64,000 nucleotides of DNA, taken from the NCBI GenBank assembly GCA_036250195.1, contig JAVHZZ010000003.1, positions 299,027,565 through 299,091,564 of the forward strand, given 5' to 3'. The notes beneath the pieces are model-generated. The model saw only the letters and a program-made list of their open reading frames with translations, made no database searches and was not told the origin of the DNA. The position numbers and the translations under genes are program-made. The DNA comes from Mixophyes australis (taxonomy: Eukaryota; Chordata; Amphibia; Anura; Limnodynastidae). Below are positions 50,531 to 62,849 of this stretch, piece after piece (within the stretch, counting starts at the first letter, position 1; each line of letters begins with the position of its first letter).

Positions 50531-51445
50531 TACCAGCACTTCTAAATCTCCACTTCAACCACATTTACACATTTTGTTTTCAATGTTTATGGTTACTGTT
50601 CATAAAGTAACCTCTCCACTGCCCCTACATTGTTCTCAAATGTGCGCAAAATACTTTAGTGTTAAAATTATCCTTCAGTCCCATTTTAGTTATCAGTATT
50701 TTGTCTCTGCTGACATTGTGCCAAAATATTTAGATTTTATAAGCTATGGCAGAGAAAAGCCTGTGAATGGGCGGTACAATCACTTTGCATCTTCAGTTCC
50801 TCAGTCGCTCTTGCTATATAACATTGGATAATAATTCACTAGGTACATGCAGTTACTGTAAGTAATACTACTTTGGAGGAACAGTTCATTCCTGCTGTAT
50901 GTATGTATGTATTTGTATGTGTTAATAATTTCTAAGAATTTAGACACATTTCTTCCCAACTGTGGCATGTAAGCAGCTGTTATAAGATTATTTTTATTCT
51001 TTCATTCATCTATTACTTGACACCCAACTTAGAAATCATTTATTTCTAGCATAGTATATAAAAAATCCGTAATGAAAAACTTGAACGTTTGTCTTCGTTT
51101 TCAGTGTACAGATGTTTAGTGAAGCACATTCAGCCATGAACCTAAAATAACCACTTTTCACATGTCTTGCCATGTAGTGCTCACTAATGGAATGCTCCCA
51201 CCAGAAGTAACTATTTTAGTAACTATTGAATCTTGATTATATGAAATGTTTAGAACTTTGTGTAAGACTGCATTAATCATTTTGCATATATTTTCCATTT
51301 GTTTTTTTTTGCTACAGTGTATTGTTGCCTACAATGCTGCTATTGAAATGTAGCACAGGCTGGATGTTCTTAACCATCTGTGTCTTGGTTTTTATCATGG
51401 TTTTTCTGTTTTATGTTCTTAGCATAGTTTGTGTTATGTTTTAAT

Positions 51446-51735
51446 CATACTTGCCAACTCCCGGAAACTTGCTTCCGGGAGTTGGGGGTGTGACTGGAGG
51501 GCGGGAGGGGGCGGGGCAAGGCCAATCGTGTCATTTTGGGGCAAAAATGGCGCGATTGGCCTCTCCCTGCCCCCTCCCGCCCTCCAAAATGGCGTGATTC
51601 ACCGAGAATCGTGTCAAATGACGCGATTCTCGGTGAAATCTTGGATCCGGGAGAAATGCCAGCTCCCCGGGAGCCCGGGAGACTGACCCGAATTTCGGGA
51701 GTTTCCCGGACTTTCCGGGAGAGTTGTCAAATATG
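51446..51735. mobile_element. MITE family A copy 3 (8-bp TSD GTTTTAAT)
   Basis: A 290-bp element from CATACTTGCCAACTCCCGG to GGGAGAGTTGTCAAATATG, flanked by a perfect GTTTTAAT at 51438-51445 and 51736-51743. The interior has facing blocks TGGCGTGATTCACCGAGAAT and GACGCGATTCTCGGTGAAAT. Confidence 0.92.
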
Positions 51736-53550
51736 GTTTTAATTCGAGAATAATGTTTAAATTCCGTAGTGATGCAGAGAAAAAATACATAGTCACCACA
51801 TTGTAGCTAAAAAATATATAATTATGCAAATAAGGCAACATTTCAAAATATTGTTTCATGAACTTTGGAATATCACATTGTTCCTTAATCTCCATAAGTT
51901 ATAAAATCTTACTATGCGCCCCTTCTGATACATTTCTATATGCACTGTAAGTAAATTGTGGTACTGCTGGATTTTGCCTAGTAGTAGAGCTGACTTTGTG
52001 GTACTGTGCCAAGTAATCTAGTTACTGCTAGCTACATGTGTCGTGTATATAATGTTATCAACCTCTACCAGAAAGTACAGTATCTTACTGTATTGAGCAG
52101 TAGAACCATCAATAATTCAAAGTATATTGCTCCATATTTTCTTGTAGCAGAGTACATTCCTCACTCTTTTATATATGAGTCATGCTCCCAATACATATTG
52201 CTGTTTAGTCACTGGATGTTGCAAGAGGGTCTATCTATTAGGTTTAACGAATATCCACATATTAAGTCTACTTCCTATAAAAATATACCAACCTTACAAT
52301 TAGAAGTCAAGTTTTCGCACACAAGGGATGGGTGCAGATTTACATTTATGATTTGTAAATTCACTTTTAAATACTTGAATACAATATTGAAAGAATGGGC
52401 TATTGGTGTACAGTTTTATGCTATTCACGTATAATTTGAACATTTAAAAATATTTTCCCAAACGTATATACAGTATGCCCAGTGCGAGTTCTAAGCTTAA
52501 TTCACATTACATATTCTGATGATGGGTCATAATAATAATTTATCCTTAAAATCATACTTTGTATTTCCTTTAAGCTGGTTGTGAAGACCTCTGACCTAAT
52601 TTCCTGTTGTAATCTATATTTAGAAAAGTTCCTATACTATTCATATGACCAGCTGGAAAGACTCTTTATATCCGGATGAGCTCTTCTCCAATCTTATCTC
52701 ATCCACCCAGATCAGTCTGCAATCTTCTTATGCTCACGTACTCCAAGGATGGCTGGATAGCTGGTTTTGTCTTACATAATAGTCCATAAGTGTGATCTCT
52801 GTGAGAAGGGAAGTAGTTCCTGGCCAGAATGGTTGCTGGAATTCAGGAAGACTTGTCACAGGGGCTTTTTAGTCACGGAAATTGCTTTCCCTGTAGTTGT
52901 ACCGGAAGATGATTTCATTCATAAGAATGGTGACGTGCATATCACATTAAGTCACTTTCCCTCTAACCATTGTACGAATGTTTAGTCAACTATAAAAAAT
53001 GCTTGTTATTGTGGTATCAAACTACAATTTAGCTGATAAAGAAGTTTCACTTAATAAAGAACATTCTATAAAAATGCTTAATGACTAAAACATCAAATAT
53101 GTTTTGTGAACTACATTGATATTTTCTTATCAGAGGAATTTAAGAGGTCACACAAATACCAATGATGTCACTAATTTGAGTACAACAAAGAACTCCTGCA
53201 GGCATTATGTCATTTTTAATCTTAAAACTTTTTTTCCCCCCAATTAGTAGGTTTGGGAAATTTTCACTCCTGTTTATATCTGTAATAGAGGACGCCCCAG
53301 GCGTGACGGCATGGACATTTTATTTTTCAGAGCCAAAAACACACTACCAGGTGGTCAGATAAAGTATGTTAGACAAGCTGTGGCACTGTAGGAGATGGCC
53401 ATGCCTGGAGAATCATCCCTTACAGGGTCTGGTAGGATGATTAAATGCTGTGTTCCTGTGACAAGACCAGTGCTAGCTGGGTGGAGCAGGTGTTTAGGAG
53501 TAAACCTGCACTACCACCTAGTTAACATTTCTCATTAGGGGATCCTAGGG

Positions 53551-53699
53551 CAGGGGTAGGCAACCTGCGGCTCTCCAGGTGTTTGTGAAACTACAAGTCC
53601 CAGCATGCTTTGCCAGTAGATAACAAGCAGATAGGTGGCAAGGCATGCTGGGATTTGTAGTTTCACAACACCTGGAGAGCCGCAGGTTGCCTACCCATG
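53551..53699. mobile_element. hAT MITE, palindromic (8-bp TSD TCCTAGGG)
   Basis: A 149-bp element from CAGGGGTAGGCAACCTGCGG to CCGCAGGTTGCCTACCCATG with long inverted arms. It is flanked by a perfect TCCTAGGG at 53543-53550 and 53700-53707. CAGGGGTAGGCAACC is a standard hAT terminus. Each arm contains AACTACAA(G/A)TCCCAGCATGC. Non-coding. Confidence 0.93.
53587..53664. promoter_or_regulatory. Two ZNF143-like motifs in inverted orientation
   Basis: AACTACAAGTCCCAGCATGC lies on the + strand at about 53588-53607, and AACTACAAATCCCAGCATGC on the minus strand at about 53643-53662. Both are close to the ZNF143/THAP11 SBS consensus ACTACAATTCCCAGCATGC, with one or two differences. Function is not shown. 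Confidence 0.45.
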
Positions 53700-55381
53700 T
53701 CCTAGGGTGACGCCCTCCTTCTTGCCAGAGACCAAGGGGCTGCTGCATGCAGTCATTTTTCCCAGGGCTCTGGGAAAAATGTAACACATAGCTGGCATAT
53801 GTATCTTGTTAATACACTTACTCATTTACTGAACATTATGTTGCTGTTATCTTGTTTTTTAGTTTGGCATCTTTCTGTTTATTGGTGTCCTGCATATCTT
53901 CTATATAATACTACTATTTGTTTTTTTTTGGTTTTTTTTATTAAGTGCCAGTTAACTGCACAAAAAGCAGTCCAGCTTGACAAGTTTCAGATCTTTGAAA
54001 TACTTATCACCCAGGCAGCAATGGTGTAATTTTTTGTTTCCAGCTACCATATCTCTATATTGATGTCCTGCTCCTGTTCATGTTATTAAATTCCAAATTC
54101 TTTTGAAGCATGTTTTCCTTTGTTTAGTGAGGGCCTGGTTCCCACACAGCATGGTCTGCTTTCCAGGGAAAATAAACCAAGCGTTATCTGAACATATCAG
54201 CAATAACACAAGAGTTGCATTTAATTAGCACTAGTATGGCTTTTATCTCTTCTCCCTGTGACCCTGACCTGGGGTCACATTATTCACACAGGTGGAGCAG
54301 TGACACCACTGCGTGGTTATGGCAAGAGACACTTTGGCATCCTTGGCCAAGAAATTGAGGGGGGGGGTGGGGGGTGAGGGGATGACTGCAATATTGGTTG
54401 GCGAATGTGAAACATAACTTTCCTTCTCTGCATTCTAGTGTATAGTTTCAACTCTTTTAAGGCTGGCTGTTTAAAATGATGGATTGCTATGATAAATAAG
54501 GTGTACATTAGTAATTACCCATCTCCTGCATATGTCCTTTAATATTTGCTGTATATTTCCTTTTGAACAAGTACTTTGGGCAGAGTACTTGGAACGACAA
54601 CCCATAAGTAAGCCTTATGGTAGATTGTGCAGATATGTGGAGAGATGGGCTTCTCTGCAAATAACTGCTGATCAGTGGTTGAAGTAAAAATCTATAAGTG
54701 GCGTATGGAAAATTTAAGTGATTATAATTTGATAGTTTTACACTGAATGCAGTAAGCGCTGTATACCAGCCCACTACAACCAGTGCCACTGAACTTATGT
54801 TTTCCTATATGATTATCTGCATTTATACCACTGGGTGGCTGCTAGAATATAGCCCACAAAAGAGCAGTTTAAGCCTGAAGCTGGAGCAAAATGTATTGTG
54901 GAGTTGTGAAGACATTTTGATAGGTGTATGTGGACAGGAGGACGGTAGTTTACTTATAACCATGATCAAAGGGCCCCGCTGACTGCAAAATTATGAGGTG
55001 TCTAAGCTGAGCAATATAATAATTGAAGTGATTCTGTTAAAAAGTGAAAAATCCATTTGTGTAGAGTTGCACCGAACAGGAATTTATCAGGATTGAGGTC
55101 TCAATAGATGACTATTTTAACTTTCATTTCTCATTGAGCTTAGAGGGCACATGTAAGAAACATAAAAGTTTATAAAAGATAGCCAAGAAACTTCATCTAT
55201 AGGCAAACCTTGTTTATGGACAGTAAGAGATCTATCCATTTTGAATAATGGCAACATTTGATTTAAGTTGTTGTTTCTCACATCTGTGTGATTATAGCAT
55301 AAATGTATCTTTATGGCATCTTTTGAGTGTAATACTCTCGCAATTTGGTTGTGTTTTACCAGCTTTTCATTTAAACAAAAC

Positions 55382-55718
55382 CATACTAACCAACCTTGCT
55401 TTGGCCGGGAGATCCTGGAGGGCAGAAAGGGTGTATGGGCGGAGGGGACGGGGCTGCATGATTCGCGTCATTTTGGCCCCGCCCCCGGTGACGTAATGCC
55501 TGTTTTGGGTCTTTTTACAGTGTAGTGTAAAAAGACCCCAAACAAGCATTACATCACTGACGCGAATCACGAAGCCTCGCCCCCTCCACCTGTACATTCC
55601 AGCACTAATTTTATATAAGTGGCCAGATGCGGAAGAATCGCCAGCTCTCCCGGGAGTCCGTGAGACCAACCCGAATTTCGGGAGTCTCCCGGACATCCTG
55701 GGAGAGTTGGCAAGTATG
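55382..55718. mobile_element. MITE family A copy 4 (8-bp TSD AACAAAAC)
   Basis: A 337-bp element from CATACTAACCAACCTTGC to GGGAGAGTTGGCAAGTATG, flanked by a perfect AACAAAAC at 55374-55381 and 55719-55726. An internal hairpin is formed by GGGTCTTTTTACA and TGTAAAAAGACCC (about 55507-55540), with flanking TGACGTAATGC / GCATTACATCA. Confidence 0.92.
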
Positions 55719-55737
55719 AACAAAACCTGTCACCAAA

Positions 55738-56066
55738 ATGTATTTTTCTTTATTATGCTTTTATACAGTGCCTGCATATGCCTACAGTGCTTTACATAGA
55801 ACATGTTGTTGTTTACAGTCCCTGCAGAAATGGAGCTTGCAGTCTATATTCTCTACCACACGGATTCTCACACTAGAGTTGGCTTTTGTTAGAAGCCAGT
55901 TAACTAGTATGTTTGTGGATTGTGTGCGGAAACCTGGAGCACCCAGAGGAAACTCGCGCAAATAAAGGGAGAACATACAATCTCCACACAGATAGGGTTC
56001 AGGTTGGAATCGAACCCATGACCTCAGTGCTGTGAGGCACTAATTACTGTGCCACAGTGCTGCCCC
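55738..56066 (-). mobile_element. tRNA-derived SINE
   Basis: On the minus strand it starts GGGGCAGCACTGTGGCACAG with an A-box-like TGGCACAGTAATTAGTGC (56037-56054). The B box GGGTTCGATTCC follows at 56006-56017, then TGTGTGGAGATTGTATGTTC. The body contains GACTGCAAGCTCC and GCAGGGACTGTAAACAA, and the 3' end AAAGCACTGTAGGC...ACTGTATAAA resembles L2/CR1-type tails. Such a SINE is transcribed by RNA polymerase III and mobilised by a LINE partner (family knowledge). It lies immediately next to MITE copy 4. Confidence 0.82.
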
Positions 56067-57769
56067 AAAAATTGAGGGTGGAATTTTAAGTAATATATAA
56101 TGCCTTGTGCACGATGTATTTATTGAAAAATGTTTTGTTAATACCAAGACTAAAAGCAAAAACGGTTGAAGTAAAGTATGGATTAAAATTGATAAGAAAT
56201 TGAATAATTTTTGGTAATTGCACTTATTTTAGGGCCACATTTGCAGATACTGTATCACAGGCAATATCATAAGTTAAATCTCATCCCACAGATAAAGTGG
56301 CAATTTGCATTTTTTTTTAAAATGAAAGATAATGTTTTAAAAGCACTTTATTCAGCGTTATTGAAGAAGACTGGACTGAATGATTCCTCCTGCACACTGA
56401 GTTGTAGCACAATATGGTTCCCGTCGTCTTCTGGTTTCCTGGGTTAGGGACCCTCCCTTCTATGATACATGGGAAAGGGGCTGTATTCTTTAAAGAGGTG
56501 GTGTTGCAAATAAGTGGATCCTGTTTTTAAATACATGTAGCCAAATATGTCTGCATTATTTCATTTTTATAAAATTACTTTACTTTTTTTTCCTGAAGTT
56601 GCAGGTTGTTGGGTTTTTGTTTTGTTTGTTTTTGGCTAGATGCAAATCATCATTTTATTTTATTCATTTCATTCTTTTACTCAATTTTTCAAGGGTACAG
56701 CAGAGAGAGAACTTTTTTTCCATGCTAATAAATTTCCTGATGCGTCTTTCTGCTGTGGATTTTTATAGAATGAGTGAATTTAAAAACTATTCAGTTATGA
56801 CAGGTCCACTTTAAAGCATAATTTAAACCATTTTATTTTTGTAGTTAGATTATAAGCTCCTAAAAGCAGAGACCTCTTTACTATAAAATCTAACTCTTCC
56901 AATTTTTTTTATATGCTCTACGTTTTGTGAAAGACTTCTTTCTACACATCCTTAAAAACAAAGCAAAACAAACAAAAAAAAAAAAAAGGAGATTTTCATT
57001 CTCCTCCTTTCCACCTGAACTCTACTCGCTGTATTTTTGTTTGAGGGACAGACACTTCACTTTTGGAAGGAATTGGCTTATTCTACCCCTTAAAGGTTAT
57101 TGGCCTTTCCTCTGTTTCCTGCTTCCTCCCAGCTGGGGAATTGCTCCTAGGAACTCACTTCCTTTGCTAAATATAGACCTAATATGAGTAGATTAAAAAA
57201 TTGTAGTGCCCCCATCAAAACATTCTTTGGTTTAATGATTAAGATCTAATTACATGGTCATCAGTGGATTAATTTTCAGCCCAAGGATGATATCTGCAGC
57301 AAGGTATTTTTCATCAGGAAGTGTGTTCTTTTTGACAGCTGGAGTTACTTATTCCAATTTGCAGAAGGTCTGACATGAGGTAAGAATGAGTTTTTCTTGG
57401 AAATCAAGAGCGAGAGACCACCTTGGTTACTTAATGAAGGGATGAAAGTTTGTTTGGATCAACCAATCTCACTTTCACCCTGAGTAATGCACAGTGCTCC
57501 TCATGTAACATCTAATTTAAAGGGCCAGCCTCTCGTTATTCAAGGTTTACTCTTCTGCCCAACTTCAACAATTCAGGCACTCTTACACAAATTGTCGTGT
57601 GCAGTTTTATTACAGTGTATTCAGTTAGTTATTTAAATTGATTCATAAACTCCTCTGATGATTAAACCATAAGAAAAAACAGAAGCGCCAAACATAATGT
57701 AGTAAGCATACAAAAATTGGTAACAATAAATGGTGCAATTTCAAACTGCGTACCAAAGTGAAATAAAGA

Positions 57770-57905
57770 TCATAATCAACATTTAGTTATATAGCGTTAG
57801 CAAATTCTGTAGCGCTTTACAATTGGGGACAACCTAGTAATAGACAATACCGGCGAGGTGAGGAAGCCCTGCTCACAAGCTTACAATCTATGGGATATGT
57901 AGCTT
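57770..57905 (-). repeat. SINE/LINE 3'-tail fragment
   Basis: On the minus strand, AGATTGTAAGCTTGTGAGCAGG leads to ATTGTAAAGCGCTACAGAAT and CGCTATATAACTAAATGTTG, a typical AAAGCGCTACRGAATxxG...TATATAAATAAATG tail. Head not recognised. Confidence 0.65.
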
Positions 57906-58007
57906 ATCTGGATACTTTAGGGATTCCAAATGTCCTGTTCAGAAACCCATAGGGTACTTGATCTTCCAAAAGGTCAATATATTAGTGAGCTAAAAAAAAA
58001 ATCACAA

Positions 58008-58066
58008 TCCTATTGTAAAGCGCTACGGAATCTGATGACGCTGTATAAATAAATGTTGATGATGAA
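58008..58066 (+). repeat. SINE/LINE 3'-tail fragment
   Basis: ATTGTAAAGCGCTACGGAAT followed by GACGCTGTATAAATAAATG and a TTGATGATGA tail: the same tail type as 57770-57905 but in the opposite orientation, 100 bp away. Confidence 0.65.
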
Positions 58067-58504
58067 TATATCAGTGTAGTGTGTTAGTACATGTGGAAAT
58101 ACATTCAAGGTAAAAAGATATTGCGTACCAGAAGTACACGATGCTAATGCTTGTAACAAAACTTGAAGAAATTCTTAAAGAGCTGCCCGACTCCAGTAAA
58201 AAATAAGAAATTTAATATCCACATAAAAACATAGGTGCAACATGCGTATATTCAATAGAATAGTATAAAATTGTACGTGCTAGGTGAGCGATATGGGGCA
58301 TCCTTGACTCATGGGCATGTGTGCATTCATCTTCCACACTGGCCAACTAATTTCTTAAAACACTGCTATATCAATGAGTCTTGTTCTGTCCATGTAAACC
58401 CCTCTTGCTCTAGTAGTTTCACTGCTGGAAGTTGCTGAAAGGGAGTCGTTTGCTTGAGGTGCTTCAGATATACCAAATGAAGGAACACTTAAGGCCAAAA
58501 TCTG

Positions 58505-59130
58505 TGTCAGGCCGTAGGCCTAGGGGCGCAGGAGAGGAGTAAACACTAACCGGTATTGGCACAACTGGTCTAACAGGTGCGGAGTCTAACGTACCGCTGG
58601 TGTTCACCAGGGACCCCCGCAAGGAGGTTTGGACTTCGCTGCACAGGGCACGCAGGTCGCGGTTCTATTAGCCAGTCACCAGTGTAGCGTAGAGAGGTCA
58701 GACGGTACCGGGTCACAGCAATCAGGAATATCAGGTATAGAAGGGTAATCCAGTAGAGTAGTCGCCAAGCCGAAGTCACAGTACCGTAGGGGTCACACAG
58801 AAGAGTAGAATGGTCGCCAAGCCGGGTCACAACAGGAAGACAGTAAGCAGGATACTCAGTATGGATACAACGGAAGCCAGGAACACTGGTGGTGAACCTG
58901 TTACTCTGGCACCCTAATGGCGCCAGAGGCAGGTTTAAATAGGATCCAGACTGTGGTGATTGGTGGAGAGCGGGAGGCGGCAGTGGATAGTGAAGCGGCG
59001 TCCCGTTGCCTAGCAACGGGACTGAGACCAGGGCGCATGCGCCCGATACCCGGAAGTCCGCGGCAGCCGACAGAGGAGTCAGACGTCCGTTCCCCGTCTG
59101 ACGGGGAATCAGCGGGGACGGCGTCTGACA
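58505..59130 (+). mobile_element. Solo LTR (5-bp TSD ATCTG), LTR family 1
   Basis: A 626-bp element starting TGTCAGGCCG and ending GGCGTCTGACA. It is flanked by a perfect 5-bp duplication ATCTG at 58500-58504 and 59131-59135. It is related to the LTR at 8598-9239 in the same orientation and also lacks any internal region. It contains GCCAAGCCG repeats and a CCCGTTGCCTAGCAACGGG palindrome at 59002-59020. Confidence 0.92.
59002..59020. promoter_or_regulatory. RFX X-box-like palindrome in solo LTR
   Basis: A 19-bp perfect palindrome, CCCGTTGCCTAGCAACGGG (odd central base aside), in the equivalent position to 9082-9100 of the other LTR. Confidence 0.4.
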
Positions 59131-60879
59131 ATCTGCAGCAAAATTAGGTAAATATTCTACAGGACAGTGTCAAACTTTTTGCTCGGCTCTATTTCTCTAT
59201 TGATTTACTTTTCCAAGTTTTCTCCTAAAATTCTGCTCATACATGTGACTGTTGTTCGTCTTTTATTACATTGGTTAAAATGAAGTGCAAAATGTATTCC
59301 ATTAAACTATAGGATCTAGAACTATATCAGAGAATTATACTCCTCTGGCAGGGAGACATGGGTCATGCACACTCCTGCAAAGCAGGAGACCTCCCCTGTA
59401 AATACATCATCCTCAGCCCCTATTATTTTAATCTAAATTTTGTCACAAAACTAAATCTTGTTTTTACATATTGAAGAAAACCAAACCATTAATGGTCAAA
59501 GCACTTTACATGTTTTGAAGAAGGTGAGTCAGCCGTCTAGGACGTGTTCAGTTACTGTCTTGTGTAATTATTTACACTAGGCACAATCATGCTTAGGAAC
59601 CAATATCCACTATACAGCTGACTTGTGCATAATTTTGTATAACCTACAGACCCCCAACAACCTGTATATATACATATATTTTTGTGGGGAAACCCACAGA
59701 TTTATGGCTGTCATAAGGCAGCCTTTACACTGGGGAATTGTACTTGTACATGGTTGTAAATGATCCTTTAGTACCAGAGCAAGTTTGGGTCTCCTGTGGG
59801 GAAAGAAATAAACTTTTTGTAAAAATATTTTTTTTAGAAACTAGCTCTACTCATTTGAATCACTTTTGAGGCAGCAATATATAAGACCATTTAATATGTT
59901 GGAAATTTATACCTACGTGTCATGCAAATTTCCTCTGCTAAAATAAAATTTAAATAATATATTTCTTGTATATACTCCTGAATAGATCACTTGACAGAGC
60001 ACATATACTTGCAGCTTTACAAAATATGGTTTTGTGACTCAACATTCCTCTGATGTCCTTTGTGTATAATAAGTTTTTCTAACTAGTGATGAGGGATCCA
60101 TTAAGTTAACAAATTTGTAGTGTGGAAGGGGTATGCAAGATGACTTATCTGCCAAAACTAGCCTCTGGGAGTTGGTAATCCTTATCTGTTAGCTGTTGGA
60201 TGACAGCCATTAATCAAATTCTCTAACCTTTACTACTCTTATTTTCCGGTCCATTATGCCCTTTGTCACTTTCCAGGGTTTATTGTAATCATTATTGCGA
60301 AGATAATGTCTAAGCGTTTAATATTACACACTTTTTCTGTTGCTAATTATGTTGTTAAATTAGAGCTTAAATAGAAATAACTTTTTATTGCTCTATTATT
60401 GACTTTGAAAGCAAGGCATCTATAGTAAATGTGTAAGCCATAAAGTACTTTGTGGCATGTAAATATTTACTTTTTTTGTTTAATTTTCTTCTAAAAATCC
60501 ATGTCTCTGGAAAATCTACCAGGTAGACCTATTGTAGCAAGTATAACATATTTAACCCCTCATATATCTGAATATGTTGAGGTTTTGTTTTTTTAGAAGT
60601 GTGTTAACAAGCTTCTTTTTGAAGGTTACTACAATTGTTTTAAAGACTATGGAGAACTGTATTTGGCAAGATAATTATATATGTGCTACGTTCCTCTACT
60701 CGGCCATCATATATGATGAAGGTATCATTAAGTGATCCACATAAAGACTTTCTATGTTAACTAATGTTTTTTATTCTTATTCATAAATATTTTACATTTA
60801 TTAGATGATTTCTACCTCCAAATCTGTAGCACAGCAATAAGAATGATTTTTGCCCTTAGTTTTTACACCATATACAACT

Positions 60880-61580
60880 TATGGGATGTTGGGAAAGGAA
60901 ATACATTTATGGTAACAACCCTTGCAGCAAGAACATAAAGTTCTACAAAAGGTATATTGATGATATCATTATAGTTTGGAAAGGTGAGTTGAATTTTTAT
61001 AAAGAAATCTTTGGATTACATTAGTCAAAAGGAGTCTTATCTTATCTTATGTTTTGTATATAATACTAAAAAAAAAAGAATATATAGTATTTTGTCTTAA
61101 TGGGTTAAGAGGACTACTACATTTTATTATATCAGTATAATTTGTCTGACTATATCAGACCGATAGATAACTGCATTTTAAGATGAGCCGTGTTAGGAAG
61201 TTGAAGACTAACATTTCCTACTCCTAGTTTTGTTGCATAAGAACTGCATCAGTGACACATGTGAGGCACAATTATCGATTTATGCTGAAAGATTTAAAAC
61301 TATGGGCTACCCAGATAACTCATTGATAATGCCATGTCTAAAACTATATTAGTTGTAAGAGAGAGCCTCCTAAAGAGAAGAAAGAAAGTATATGCTTCAA
61401 TTCATCACACAATTATAATTGATTTGGAAAGAATATCAGAAACTTTATAAATATCTGGATATACTTCAAATGATCCCAATTCTTAATAGATTTCTTTGTG
61501 ATGAACCATATATTTTTCTTTAGAAAAGCGAGGGATCTGAAAATATATTCTGGCTCCTCAATAAGACATCAATGTAATCT
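60880..61580 (+). pseudogene. Penelope-like reverse transcriptase relic
   Basis: A decayed coding region with several frame changes. From about 60930, KNIKFYKRYIDDIIIVWKG contains the YIDD catalytic motif followed by (I/F)(I/V)W.G, as in Penelope-like elements. Near 61263-61320, EAQLSIYAERFKTMGYPDNS matches the conserved 'RF..RGYP' segment after the RT core. Near 61520-61555, FRKARDLKN corresponds to a 'RKA..L' segment downstream. A GIY-YIG endonuclease was not found. Assignment is from remembered family patterns. Confidence 0.55.
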
Positions 61581-61868
61581 AAAGAGATGGGGTGAGGTTC
61601 CACAGATGTGGATACTGAGATATTTCTAAGTTTATACATTCATTTTCTAGGGGAGATTTACAAAAGAAACTCTGAGAACTGTTTTGGAATTCCAATTTAA
61701 CATTCTGTCTTCTCATGGTTGTAATGAAGGGTATGAAATTGATCCCTTTTTATAGTATGTTTTTACAGTATTTTTATCAATTCTTATGAGTGTATAAAAT
61801 GGTCCATATTTCCTCTCCTTAAATTATAAATAATTATGTTTTGGTTTTTTTATAGAAATATACACCTA

Positions 61869-62188
61869 GAGCCCGAATTCATTAAGGAAAGTAAAGCAAA
61901 ACAACTGAGCAACTTTGAACCTTGGCTAAACCATGTTGTTTTGGAGGGGAGGGAAATTTAAAATGTGAGGACAGATTTATAATTGGGGTAGAGCAAGTCC
62001 TTGATAAACTTCAAATTTCAGTGGAGAAATAAGCTTATCTAGTATTTGTGTGCTATACAAAAAACAGACAGTATTTATCTAATGTGGCAAATAATAAACT
62101 AACTTGCACCTCTTCCATTGTAACATGGTTTTGTCCAGGAGAAAACTTACTAGTTTTTTTGCCTTGCTTTCCTTAATGAATCAGGCCC
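61869..62188. mobile_element. MITE family B copy 1 (TSD CTA)
   Basis: From GAGCCCGAATTCATTAAGGA to TCCTTAATGAATCAGGCCC: terminal inverted repeats of about 30 bp with few mismatches, extending through AAAGTAAAGCAAAA / TTTTGCCTTGCTTT. It is flanked by CTA at 61866-61868 and 62189-62191. A 3-bp duplication would fit PIF/Harbinger transposons. Non-coding. Confidence 0.75.
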
Positions 62189-62199
62189 CTAGTGTCCTG

Positions 62200-62840
62200 T
62201 TTATTGGGAACACAATTCTAGTTCTGAGTAGGGACCCCCACTTTGCCTCCACAACAGCCTGCATTCTTTGTGGCATGGATTCAACAAGGCGCTGGAAACA
62301 TTCCTTGTAAATTCTGGTCATTGTTGACATATGATTGCATCACACAGTTGCTGTAGATTTGTTGGGTGCATATTTATGCTGGGAATCTCCTGTTCCACTA
62401 CATCCCAAAGGTGCACTATTGGATTGAGATCTGGTGACTGTGGAGGCCATTGAAGTACACTGAACTCCTTGTCAGGTTCATAGAACCAGCTTGTCATGGC
62501 ATGTTATACTGCTGGAAGTAGCTGTTAGACGTTGGATATACTGTGATCAGCAACAATACTTGGGTAGGCTGTGGAAATTAAACAATGCTCAATTAGTGTG
62601 GGGAATGTTTACTTGGCACAGATTAGGCACCTTAACACCACAACCAGCCTACACCATTGAAACAAAGCAGGATGGATTTGGGGCTTCAAGTTGATGTCAA
62701 ATTCTGACCCTACCACCTACATGTTGCAGTAGAAATTGAGATTTGTAATGCCAGGTGAAGTTTTTACAATCTTCAACTGACCAGCTTTGGTGAGCCTGGT
62801 GCCCACTGTAGCCCCAGTTTCCTGTTTTTTAACTGATAGG
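62200..62840 (-). pseudogene. Tc1/mariner transposase relic (C-terminal half)
   Basis: On the minus strand the degraded frame includes WPPQSPDLNPI (reverse of 62416-62449) followed by HLWDVVEQEI, the conserved Tc1 block around the third catalytic acidic residue. Further upstream lie fragments corresponding to the region after the first aspartate (near 62640-62790) and the distal part near 62200-62300. Several frameshifts and stops. The N-terminal DNA-binding region and terminal inverted repeats were not found. Its right edge abuts a Tx1/L1 relic and its left edge a MITE. Confidence 0.75.
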
Positions 62841-62849
62841 AGTGGAACC

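Noticed and set aside
52006..52434. 142-codon + strand open frame
   Set aside because: AT-rich, no recognisable motif, no splice or promoter context; likely chance in intron sequence.
53281..53345. Possible acceptor TTTTTCAG at about 53324-53331 as the missing last exon
   Set aside because: The following sequence translates to nothing like the MTHFD1L C-terminus.
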